A stretch of 5,539 nt of DNA, from the NCBI GenBank assembly GCA_028288945.1, contig JAQGHH010000299.1:1-5539 (forward strand). Reading direction: 5' to 3'. Positions within the stretch are counted from its first letter, which is position 1, and each line of letters begins with the position of its first letter. This document shows, piece by piece, positions 1 through 4,752 of this stretch. The DNA comes from Phycisphaerales bacterium (GTDB lineage Bacteria > Planctomycetota > Phycisphaerae > Tepidisphaerales > Tepidisphaeraceae). The notes beneath the pieces are model-generated. The model did not search any database, was not told the origin of the DNA, and was given only the letters and a program-made list of their open reading frames with translations. A program made the position numbers and the translations under genes.

Positions 1-50
1 GGACATTTTCGGGAGTTCCTTTATCTTGGGTTCAAATCCTACTTTTGCAG
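1..50 (+). other. tRNA 3'-end-like stretch (T-arm consensus), possibly a tRNA remnant
   Basis: Bases 28-39 read GGGTTCAAATCC, the canonical tRNA T-arm core with a 7-base loop (31-37). Four of the five stem positions can pair, one of them as G-T; the outermost position (26 with 42) does not. A TTTTGCAG stretch (43-50) sits where an acceptor 3' strand would be. No encoded CCA follows. I cannot fold a proper anticodon arm from bases 1-25, and the 5' half lies outside the window. The stretch is visibly more AT-rich than its surroundings. It may be the 3' end of a divergent tRNA, a decayed tRNA or attachment-site remnant, or coincidence. Confidence 0.2.
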
Positions 51-159
51 GAAGTCATCTCCGTCGACCAACGCTTTCACGCCGCCGAAAGAGGGATCAG
101 ATAATAGGACAAGCAATGGGAAATGGAAGGGCGATGCGAAACGGCATCGACAACATTAC
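51..159. other. non-coding stretch without a recognisable gene
   Basis: Together with the hairpin array that follows, this makes about 310 bases without a supportable gene up to the stop codon of the DUF1444 gene at 362. Open frames cross it on both strands, but none has a Shine-Dalgarno, a protein family signature or sensible codon use, and several run through the palindromic repeats. I see no promoter or terminator that I would defend here. Confidence 0.5.
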
Positions 160-196
160 GTGGCACGGGCGGCCCGCCCGTGGCAGCGGTATTCCG
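160..196 (+). repeat. palindromic repeat, copy A
   Basis: The unit begins GTGG, then carries a 19-base palindrome at 164-182 (CACGGGCGG, C, CCGCCCGTG; nine perfect pairs if the loop is one base, eight with a three-base loop), a 4-base spacer and the tail CGGTATTCCG. The same unit recurs in inverted orientation at 310-347. The two copies differ at one stem position by a compensatory C-G to T-A change, so pairing is conserved rather than just sequence. This resembles REP/BIME-type intergenic repeats. From memory, GGCACGGGCGG-type palindromes are common between genes in planctomycete assemblies, but I could not verify that here. Confidence 0.7.
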
Positions 197-201
197 CAGC
201 A

Positions 202-221
202 TTGGCATGTACTCATGCCAA
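202..221. repeat. perfect 8-bp hairpin inside the repeat array
   Basis: TTGGCATG (202-209) pairs perfectly with CATGCCAA (214-221) around the four-base loop TACT. It lies six bases after palindromic repeat copy A. There is no T-tract on either strand, so it is not a simple intrinsic terminator. It is probably part of a larger structured element spanning 160-347. Confidence 0.6.
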
Positions 222-282
222 GAAGCAAGAGCGAAGCGACTCTTCGAATCCTCGCCAAAGAGGTTGCTGCGCTCGAGCTTTC

Positions 283-304
283 TTCGATCCGGGTACGGAT
301 CGAA
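283..304. repeat. perfect 8-bp hairpin inside the repeat array
   Basis: TTCGATCC (283-290) pairs perfectly with GGATCGAA (297-304) around the six-base loop GGGTAC. It lies five bases before copy B of the palindromic repeat, mirroring the position of the 202-221 hairpin beside copy A. No T-tract follows on either strand. Confidence 0.6.
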
Positions 305-309
305 CGTCA

Positions 310-347
310 CGGAGTACCGCGACTCATGGGCGAGCCGCCCATGCCAC
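310..347 (-). repeat. palindromic repeat, copy B (inverted relative to copy A)
   Basis: Read on the minus strand this is GTGG, a 19-base palindrome (325-343; eight pairs CATGGGCG / CGCCCATG, loop GCT), a 5-base spacer and CGGTACTCCG. It aligns with copy A over its whole length with one single-base gap and a few substitutions. The unit ends 14 bases beyond the DUF1444 stop codon, so any transcript of the debranching-enzyme operon would carry this hairpin in its 3' untranslated region. It could protect the 3' end or act in termination, although there is no T-tract. Confidence 0.7.
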
Positions 348-361
348 GGAATACCACACCC

Positions 362-1174
362 TCACATCACAGCGATGCCGTCGGGTGTGACCAGCAGCAG
401 GCGGTCGGTGACCTGGTGCGGCATGTTCTGGTAATCCTCGGAGATCTGCTCGCGCAGGCGGGCGATGGTCTCGGCGTCGTTGCGGAAGCACAGGAGGATG
501 TCGCGCGTGGGGATGGCCGCGGCGAAGGGGCTGCCGAGGTGTTCCTTTAGGCGGTCGTGCAGCGTCGGCAGAAGGATGCGGCTGGCGTCGTAGCCGTCGC
601 CGGTCTGGAAGAGGATGAGGCTGATCTTCCCGCTCTCGTCCTGGGCGGCGGACGCGACCATCGTCTCACTGTGTGAAACCAGGTTCTCCAGAGCAACGTC
701 GTGCAGGTCGTCTTCCGTCACGTTCCAGGCTTCGAACTGCGACTGGGGGATGTAGGCGATCGTCCGGTCGCTGTCGATCGCGTAGGCGATTCGCAGGCCT
801 TCGATGAGCGACTGGCTGACCGTCTCGCGGTGAGCCGGCCCGGCGTCCTCGGGCAGAACCATCGGAAAAATCCGCTCCTTGAGCTGCTCAAACGTTCCCG
901 TCCGGTCCGGCGTGCCCTCTGCCGCCCGCAGCAACTCCACAACCCACCGCTCAATGTGGTGGCGCATCTCTTCGGGGTGAAGCACGGCCAGGCGGTAAAT
1001 GTTTTCCAGGGAAACGACGTGTCCGTTTACGCGAAGGGAGAATGGGTCATCCCCGCGCGCCAGCTTCACCAGCGGGAACTTCTCGGGCACAACGCGCAAG
1101 ACCTGTTCGACAAACTGCTCACGGGAAATCGCCGCCATAGCTGAATCATAGCTTTCACGGTCCGAGTTAGCCAT
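362..1174 (-). CDS. DUF1444 / UPF0354 family protein (YtpQ-like), function unknown
   Basis: A 270-aa soluble protein with no signal peptide or membrane segment. I recognise the DUF1444 family (B. subtilis YtpQ is a member) from the order of several blocks: RIFPMVLP (about residues 101-108, family form RIYPVIRS), DGYDASRILLP (193-203, close to YtpQ NDGYDASRIL), AAIPTRDILLCF (219-230, family form AISVPHQDVLI) and a C-terminal TDRLLLVTPDG block. The length matches the family. The family's biochemical role is not known to me. It starts 48 bases after the stop of the debranching-enzyme gene on the same strand with no terminator between, so the two are probably co-transcribed. No good Shine-Dalgarno precedes this ATG. 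The ATG at residue 13 (MAAISREQF) is an alternative start that begins nearer the conserved region. Confidence 0.8.
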   Translation of the reverse strand: MANSDRESYDSAMAAISREQFVEQVLRVVPEKFPLVKLARGDDPFSLRVNGHVVSLENIYRLAVLHPEEMRHHIERWVVELLRAAEGTPDRTGTFEQLKERIFPMVLPEDAGPAHRETVSQSLIEGLRIAYAIDSDRTIAYIPQSQFEAWNVTEDDLHDVALENLVSHSETMVASAAQDESGKISLILFQTGDGYDASRILLPTLHDRLKEHLGSPFAAAIPTRDILLCFRNDAETIARLREQISEDYQNMPHQVTDRLLLVTPDGIAVM

Positions 1175-1222
1175 TCTCGTAGCGGGAATTGCACCAACCC
1201 TGTGCTTTAGCCCGTCTGAGCC

Positions 1223-3325
1223 TTATGCCGGATTTGTCACTTTGGGCGGGGCTTCCAAAATGCCCAGGTCGTTTAGGCTGATCCCGCTGGGAAAGGGGAT
1301 GGCCGGGCCCAGATCCAGCACGTCTTCGGTATAAGCGCGGAGGATTTGCCCCACCGCGGCGGCGCAGGCGGTCGCGCCGCCGGGGCGGTGCGGGGCGTCG
1401 CCGTCGAACAGCTCGCAGAGCTGGCCCAGGCCCTCGTTCAACATATAGGCCAGGCATCCTTCCAAGGCGGCAAGCGCCTCGGCCCGCGCGGGCTCGCCTC
1501 GGCCGCGGACGCGCAGGACGGCGGAGACGTACGGCCCCAGCAGCCATGGCTGCGCAGAGCCGCCGTTCAGCGCTCGGTCGCGCGAAACCACATTGCCTTC
1601 GTGCCGCCCGACGTACGCCGATTCGCGCGGCGAAAGCGTGCGCATGCCCACGGGCGTCAGCAGCTCGTCGCGCACCTTGTTCAGCAGCCGCGAATGTCGC
1701 TCCAGTGACAACGCCGCGAACGGCAGGCTGATGGCGAATAACTGATTGGGCCGCACGCTCGGGTCCATCCCCAGGTCCTCCACCACGTCGTAGCAGCAGC
1801 CCAGTGATTCGTTCCAGAACCGGCGGTTGAAGGCGTCCTTGATCCCTCGGGCGAAGCTCGCCAGCTCGGCGGCACGGTCGTGCGAGCCGTAGCGCTCCGA
1901 TAGCTCGGCGGCGCAGCACACCGCATTGTACCACAGCGCGTTGAGCTCCACCGGCCTGCCCTGCCGGGGCGTGAGCACCCAGTCGCGGACTTTCGCGTCC
2001 ATCCACGTCGTTGCGACGCCGGGGGCGCGGGTCTGGAGCAGGCCTTCACTGTCGGCGCCGATGCCCAGCGCCGTGCCGCCGCGATAGCGGTCGACGATCT
2101 TCAGCACGGTATCGAGCAAATGCCGGCGGAGCGTCGCGACGTCGGACGTGTAGCGGAAATATTCCCACACCGCGTTGACGAACCAGAGCGAAACGTCCGC
2201 GCCGTTATAGAGCGGCGCGGAGCCGTCCTCCGGAAGCACGGTCGGCATCAGCCCGCGCTGTTCGCTTGCCGCCATGGAAAGCAGTAGCGCCCGCGCCTCG
2301 GCGAACCGCCCGGGCACGAGGAAGAGCCCCGAAAACCCGACCAGCGCCGACCGGGGCAACGGCGGGCCCCAAGGGTAGTGGCCAATAGTCGTAACGCTCT
2401 TTTCGGAGGGCCTTTCTCCCGAACCGTCGGACGGAGTGGCGACGACGAACTGCGCCGCCGCACGCAGCAGCGCATCAAACGCCGGGTCGGGCGACAGCGG
2501 CGCGGCCGGCCGCGAAGAAGACGGAGACACGGGCGCCGTGACGTAAGCCGCGGCGGCGGACTGCTCGTCCGCCAGCGCCACGGCGCGCTGCAGCTCGATC
2601 GGATCGGTCGAGCAAACGAAATGGGCCGGCTGCCCGGGCGACAGCGCGAACTGCACCGTCCCCGGGCTCCACAGGTCTTCCATCCCCGCATACCCGCGCT
2701 CAAACTCGCGGCGATAGACCGTGTTCAAATACCAATCCCCCCGCGCCTCAAACGCGCCCGTATGCGCGAAGAAAAGCTCCGGCGTGCGCAGCGTCGCGGG
2801 GATGCGGTAATGCCGCGGCGAGCGCTCTTCGGCCGCGGGCCGGCCGTTCCATTGCTGCATCAACTCGTGAATCGGGCGCAAGGCGAACAGCGGCCGCAGG
2901 TCCAGCGACGCGGTGCGGTCGCCGCCCAGCAGCGTGTAGGTGAGGACGACGGTGTTCTCGCCCTTAATCAGGCGGAGCTGCTTTTCGAGCGTCCATCCGT
3001 CGCACTGATACGCCCAGCGCGGGAAGGGGAGGGTGCTGAAGGCGCGGAGGCGCTGGTGGCCCTGCGGGCTGACCGTGCCGGGGTATTCGCTGGAGGAAAG
3101 GTCCCAGCGCTTGCCGTCGGAGAAGAGCGATTCTTCCACGCGCGACAGCAGGACCATCCGCCGGACGGGCGGCGCCATCGCGGCGACGAGCAGCCCGTGG
3201 TATTTGCGGGTGTTGAGGGACGGAATCGTCGAAGAGGCATAGCCTCCGACGCCGTTGGCGGAGATCCACTCCCGACTGATCAATCCATTGAAGTCGAGGT
3301 GGGAGACCTGGGGTCCGTTGTTCAA
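1223..3325 (-). CDS. glycogen debranching enzyme homologue (amylo-alpha-1,6-glucosidase, GH133/GDE type)
   Basis: A 700-aa cytoplasmic protein, the usual size for bacterial GDE. The family hydrolyses alpha-1,6-linked glucose at glycogen branch points. Numbering from the TTG start, the N-terminal GDE domain shows EWISANGVGGYASS (19-32) and NTRKYHGLLVA. After a Ala/Pro/Ser-rich linker, the (alpha/alpha)6 catalytic domain shows SLWFVNAVWEYFRY, TWMDAK (D443, probably the general acid), RPVELNALWYNAV, RPNQLFAISLPF, PWLLGPY and CELFDGDAPHRP (E638, probably the other catalytic carboxylate). Two usually invariant substrate-site blocks are altered: GYPWxxxWGRD reads HYPWGPPLPRSA (W319), and YHQGTVWPW reads ALNGGSAQPW (around 586-595). 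I see no frameshift. The TTG start is chosen because GGAGG lies four bases upstream, and because the longer ATG reading at 3370 would begin inside the promoter spacer. First gene of a probable operon with the DUF1444 gene. The fold is certain; normal activity is not. Confidence 0.9.
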   Translation of the reverse strand: MNNGPQVSHLDFNGLISREWISANGVGGYASSTIPSLNTRKYHGLLVAAMAPPVRRMVLLSRVEESLFSDGKRWDLSSSEYPGTVSPQGHQRLRAFSTLPFPRWAYQCDGWTLEKQLRLIKGENTVVLTYTLLGGDRTASLDLRPLFALRPIHELMQQWNGRPAAEERSPRHYRIPATLRTPELFFAHTGAFEARGDWYLNTVYRREFERGYAGMEDLWSPGTVQFALSPGQPAHFVCSTDPIELQRAVALADEQSAAAAYVTAPVSPSSSRPAAPLSPDPAFDALLRAAAQFVVATPSDGSGERPSEKSVTTIGHYPWGPPLPRSALVGFSGLFLVPGRFAEARALLLSMAASEQRGLMPTVLPEDGSAPLYNGADVSLWFVNAVWEYFRYTSDVATLRRHLLDTVLKIVDRYRGGTALGIGADSEGLLQTRAPGVATTWMDAKVRDWVLTPRQGRPVELNALWYNAVCCAAELSERYGSHDRAAELASFARGIKDAFNRRFWNESLGCCYDVVEDLGMDPSVRPNQLFAISLPFAALSLERHSRLLNKVRDELLTPVGMRTLSPRESAYVGRHEGNVVSRDRALNGGSAQPWLLGPYVSAVLRVRGRGEPARAEALAALEGCLAYMLNEGLGQLCELFDGDAPHRPGGATACAAAVGQILRAYTEDVLDLGPAIPFPSGISLNDLGILEAPPKVTNPA

Positions 3326-3328
3326 GCG

Positions 3329-3334
3329 TCCTCC
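3329..3334 (-). promoter_or_regulatory. Shine-Dalgarno deciding the TTG start of the debranching-enzyme gene
   Basis: Minus-strand GGAGGA, with GGAGG ending four bases before the TTG at 3325-3323. Neither in-frame ATG upstream (3370 and 3349) has a comparable site. The conserved family sequence starts about 19 residues after the TTG, so nothing recognisable is lost by using it. Confidence 0.65.
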
Positions 3335-3350
3335 ATGCAGGGACCTCATC

Positions 3351-3380
3351 AATATAGTTGATACAAGCATGCTATGGCAA
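3351..3380 (-). promoter_or_regulatory. sigma70-type promoter for the debranching enzyme-DUF1444 operon
   Basis: Minus-strand TTGCCA (3380-3375; five of six bases match TTGACA), an 18-base spacer, and TATATT (3356-3351; five of six match TATAAT). The predicted transcript start near 3344 gives a leader of roughly 20 bases that contains the GGAGG site and leads straight into the TTG start. The palindrome AGCATGCT (3366-3373) lies within the spacer and could be an operator half or coincidence. Confidence 0.6.
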
Positions 3381-3437
3381 GGATGCCGGAGCGGGGGTGG
3401 AGGTGTCAGCGGTGGTTTTTAGCATGCTCAAGGGCAG

Positions 3438-3476
3438 AAAAAACGCAGCCGCCGCGACCGATGTCGCGGCGGCTGC
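3438..3476 (-). terminator. strong intrinsic terminator of the histidine-rich protein gene
   Basis: A perfect 14-bp GC-rich stem (arms 3445-3458 and 3463-3476, key sequence GCAGCCGCCGCGAC) closes a four-base loop. It is followed on the minus strand by one G and then six Ts (3443-3438). It ends the transcript from 3537-3755, leaving a 3' untranslated region of 60 bases before the stem. It also shields the debranching-enzyme promoter that begins 58 bases further on. On the plus strand no T-tract follows, so it acts in one direction. Confidence 0.92.
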
Positions 3477-3536
3477 CGGCGTTCACGCCCCTCCGGGCGG
3501 GAAGCGCTCTTGCTCTTAATGCCTCTGAGACGGGCG

Positions 3537-3755
3537 CTACCCGGCGTGATGCCGGTGCCCGCCGTGCTTCTGGTTGTGCATGGCGTGGTGATGCTTTCCG
3601 TGATGGTGCTTGCCGTGCCGGGCCTTGCCATGGGCATGATTATGACCGACCGGACTGGCGCCGCCACCAGCCGTTTTGGCCGGCCCCGCCCACGCCGAAC
3701 CGGACACAAGCACAAACGCGGCACAGGCGGACGCCGCAAAACGAGACAAGTTCAT
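3537..3755 (-). CDS. small secreted histidine-rich protein
   Basis: A 72-aa precursor. Residues 1-23 form a Sec signal peptide: a charged start MNLSR, a hydrophobic core about 6-19, and an AWA cleavage motif before G24. The mature peptide of about 49 aa has 15 histidines plus many Lys and Gly, in imperfect repeats such as HGKHHHGKHHHA, and no cysteine. Such exported His-rich peptides usually bind Ni, Zn or Cu, or buffer acid; this is inferred from composition, and I recognise no named family. The ATG at 3755 is chosen over an in-frame ATG at 3818 because GGAG lies seven bases upstream (3763-3766) and the signal peptide then starts cleanly. A 14-bp stem terminator follows, so it is monocistronic. 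It is divergent from the small membrane-protein genes across a 197-base gap. I could not identify a convincing promoter. Confidence 0.75.
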   Translation of the reverse strand: MNLSRFAASACAAFVLVSGSAWAGPAKTAGGGASPVGHNHAHGKARHGKHHHGKHHHAMHNQKHGGHRHHAG

Positions 3756-3952
3756 AAGGTTGCTCCATTCGCTCCGGCTCCGCCCGCCATTCGCTCGATC
3801 CAAACCTATGACGTGCAAACGCCTTGTCTCTTCGGAACGCTCGAATCGGCCATTTATTGCTATTGCTGCGCGTCAGCAGCTTTGTAATCGGCACGCCAAA
3901 GTCGTGCGAATCACCTAGCCGCTTATTGCGGCACCGGCGGTATGATGTGCCC
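3756..3952. other. divergent intergenic region
   Basis: This region separates the histidine-rich gene (minus) from the small membrane-protein pair (plus) and should hold promoters for both. The plus-side -10 candidate is listed separately. For the minus side I find no -35/-10 pair with acceptable matches and spacing. It is more AT-rich in 3850-3890 than the flanking genes. Confidence 0.5.
3941..3946 (+). promoter_or_regulatory. candidate -10 element for leaderless start of the 51-aa gene
   Basis: TATGAT matches TATAAT at five of six bases and ends six bases before the ATG at 3953, so transcription would begin at the A of the start codon. No Shine-Dalgarno precedes this ATG, which fits leaderless expression. 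No good -35 is present at the normal distance, so confidence is limited. Confidence 0.35.
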
Positions 3953-4108
3953 ATGTTCCGCCGGGCCTTCGGACTGATGACCGCGCTGTCGTTGGTGCTG
4001 TGCGCCGCGACGATAGTGGTATGGGTCCGAAGCGATACCGTCGCGGATGACCCCAACGCCTCCCCCGAGTGCGGGACGGTCCCACTGATCATAAGGGCGA
4101 AAGCATGA
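3953..4108 (+). CDS. short planctomycete-type single-helix membrane protein, probable shortened paralogue
   Basis: A 51-aa protein with one membrane helix (about residues 6-25). Its N-terminus, MFRRAFGLMTALSLVLCAA, resembles that of the next gene, MISRLFTILSALSLLLGG, so the two are probable paralogues. It goes on with VVWVRSDTVADD and then ends quickly in ASPECGTVP. That tail looks like the end of the zinc ribbon CPECGT of the neighbour: the codon before PEC is TCC where the neighbour has TGC, a single-base difference, and the DNA around it (CCCCGAGTGCGG) is identical. The likely reading is a gene that lost its middle and kept both ends. Its stop overlaps the next start as ATGA, so translation is coupled, and it may survive mainly as a leader for the next gene. 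An in-frame ATG at 3824 gives a longer reading that I reject, because the family N-terminus starts at 3953. No function is known. Confidence 0.6.
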   Translation: MFRRAFGLMTALSLVLCAATIVVWVRSDTVADDPNASPECGTVPLIIRAKA

Positions 4109-4581
4109 TCTCCCGATTGTTCACCATTCTCTCTGCGCTGTCGCTGCTGCTGGGCGGATATTTGATCTATCGATTGGCTTGGCCCAGCGACATGGACGTC
4201 ATCGTGAACGTGGACGGCAGGCTGGTCGTGCATTACGGCCCATTGACGCACCAGCACTTGGAGGCGTCGGCCCGAAATATTCTTTCAAGTGGCCTTCGAA
4301 AATGGGAATTTGCCGGTTTTGCATACGCACGAAATGGGGGCACGGCGGATTCAACGAGCGTCGTGGGGGTGCCGCTGATCTACCTTATCCTGGCGACGGC
4401 GGTTTTGCCGACGCTCTGGTGGCTTCACCATCGGCGGTCGATCCGCCGTGGTCCGGGACACTGCTCCAACTGCGGCTACGACCTCCGCGCCTCGCCTGAC
4501 CGCTGCCCCGAGTGCGGCACCGAAGCGAAGAAACCCGCCGCGAATGCAGGCGGGTTGAATCGGACTTCTGCGTCCGGCTAA
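4105..4581 (+). CDS. planctomycete small membrane protein with C-terminal zinc ribbon
   Basis: A 158-aa protein. A helix at about residues 4-25 is followed by a loop of about 60 residues that probably lies outside the cytoplasm (26-86), a second helix (about 87-107), a basic stretch HHRRSIRR, and a cytoplasmic four-cysteine ribbon: C120, C123, C134 and C137 in CxxC-10-CxxC spacing within GYDLRASPDRCPECG. The tail is Ala/Gly-rich. I know this architecture from numerous planctomycete paralogues of unknown role; the ribbon should bind one zinc. The ATG at 4105 is supported by AAGGG seven bases upstream and by the ATGA overlap with the previous gene; the upstream in-frame ATG at 4069 lies inside that gene. 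A hairpin falls in its last codons. Function unknown. Confidence 0.85.
   Translation: MISRLFTILSALSLLLGGYLIYRLAWPSDMDVIVNVDGRLVVHYGPLTHQHLEASARNILSSGLRKWEFAGFAYARNGGTADSTSVVGVPLIYLILATAVLPTLWWLHHRRSIRRGPGHCSNCGYDLRASPDRCPECGTEAKKPAANAGGLNRTSASG
4532..4556. repeat. terminator-like hairpin inside the end of the zinc-ribbon gene
   Basis: AACCCGCC (4532-4539) pairs with GGCGGGTT (4549-4556) over a nine-base loop. The stem encodes part of the Lys/Pro/Ala/Gly tail after the zinc ribbon. The plus-strand tail (TTGAAT) is a poor T-tract; on the minus strand the stem runs into TTTCTTC. It may be a weak terminator for the membrane-protein pair, or chance in GC-rich sequence. Confidence 0.3.
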
Positions 4582-4752
4582 GATTCAAATCAGCACTACA
4601 ACGCTATTGGTTAGCCCCTCGAGGTGACCCTTCCATTTCGTGTGTACTCTGGAATTCCCGACGCGCCCCGCCCACAATGCTCCCCGCCCGCAGCCAACGG
4701 AGGCCCGCGGGACTGATTCGTTTCACGTGCCCGCTTCGCGCCGGGATGTCCT
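4582..4752. other. intergenic region before the glycosyltransferase
   Basis: A 171-base gap upstream of the GT39 gene. It contains no open frame with a family signature. A weak promoter-like pair (GTGACC at 4624-4629, TACTCT at 4645-4650, spacer 15) is present but below the standard I would accept. The AT-richer start (4582-4615) is the likeliest place for regulatory sites. Confidence 0.4.

Noticed and set aside
77..310. 77-aa minus-strand open frame
   Set aside because: Much of it is the translated palindromic repeat (for example NTAATGGPPVPRN), with no ribosome site or family match. It is a by-product of the repeat.
26..550. 174-aa plus-strand open frame at the left edge
   Set aside because: It runs through the palindromic repeats and then antisense to the well-supported DUF1444 gene. 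It has no Shine-Dalgarno, and its residues are low-complexity translations of hairpin DNA.
1195..1216. Degenerate GGGCTTTAGCCC-like palindrome between the debranching-enzyme and DUF1444 genes
   Set aside because: The stem has a mismatch and the loop is too short. One imperfect instance in the window is not enough to call a repeat or regulatory site.
1167..2006. 279-aa minus-strand open frame in another frame of the debranching enzyme
   Set aside because: It overlaps the real frame, is Arg/Ala-rich and has no recognisable motif. It does not signal a frameshift, because the real frame is continuous over the same stretch.
2378..3361. 327-aa plus-strand open frame opposite the debranching enzyme
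   Set aside because: Its Arg-rich composition is typical of an antisense shadow in a GC-rich gene. The minus-strand frame has clear family motifs throughout.
3486..3499. Small CGCCC/GGGCG hairpin after the histidine-rich gene
   Set aside because: Five pairs are expected by chance in this GC-rich sequence. The adjacent 14-bp stem with a T-tract explains termination by itself.
3865..3880. GCTGC/GCAGC hairpin followed by TTT on the plus strand
   Set aside because: Only five pairs, the tail is TTTGTAATC, and no plus-strand gene ends there, so it is not a terminator.
4624..4650. Possible promoter GTGACC-15-TACTCT before the glycosyltransferase
   Set aside because: The matches are weak and the spacer is too short; other equally weak pairs can be found in the same region.
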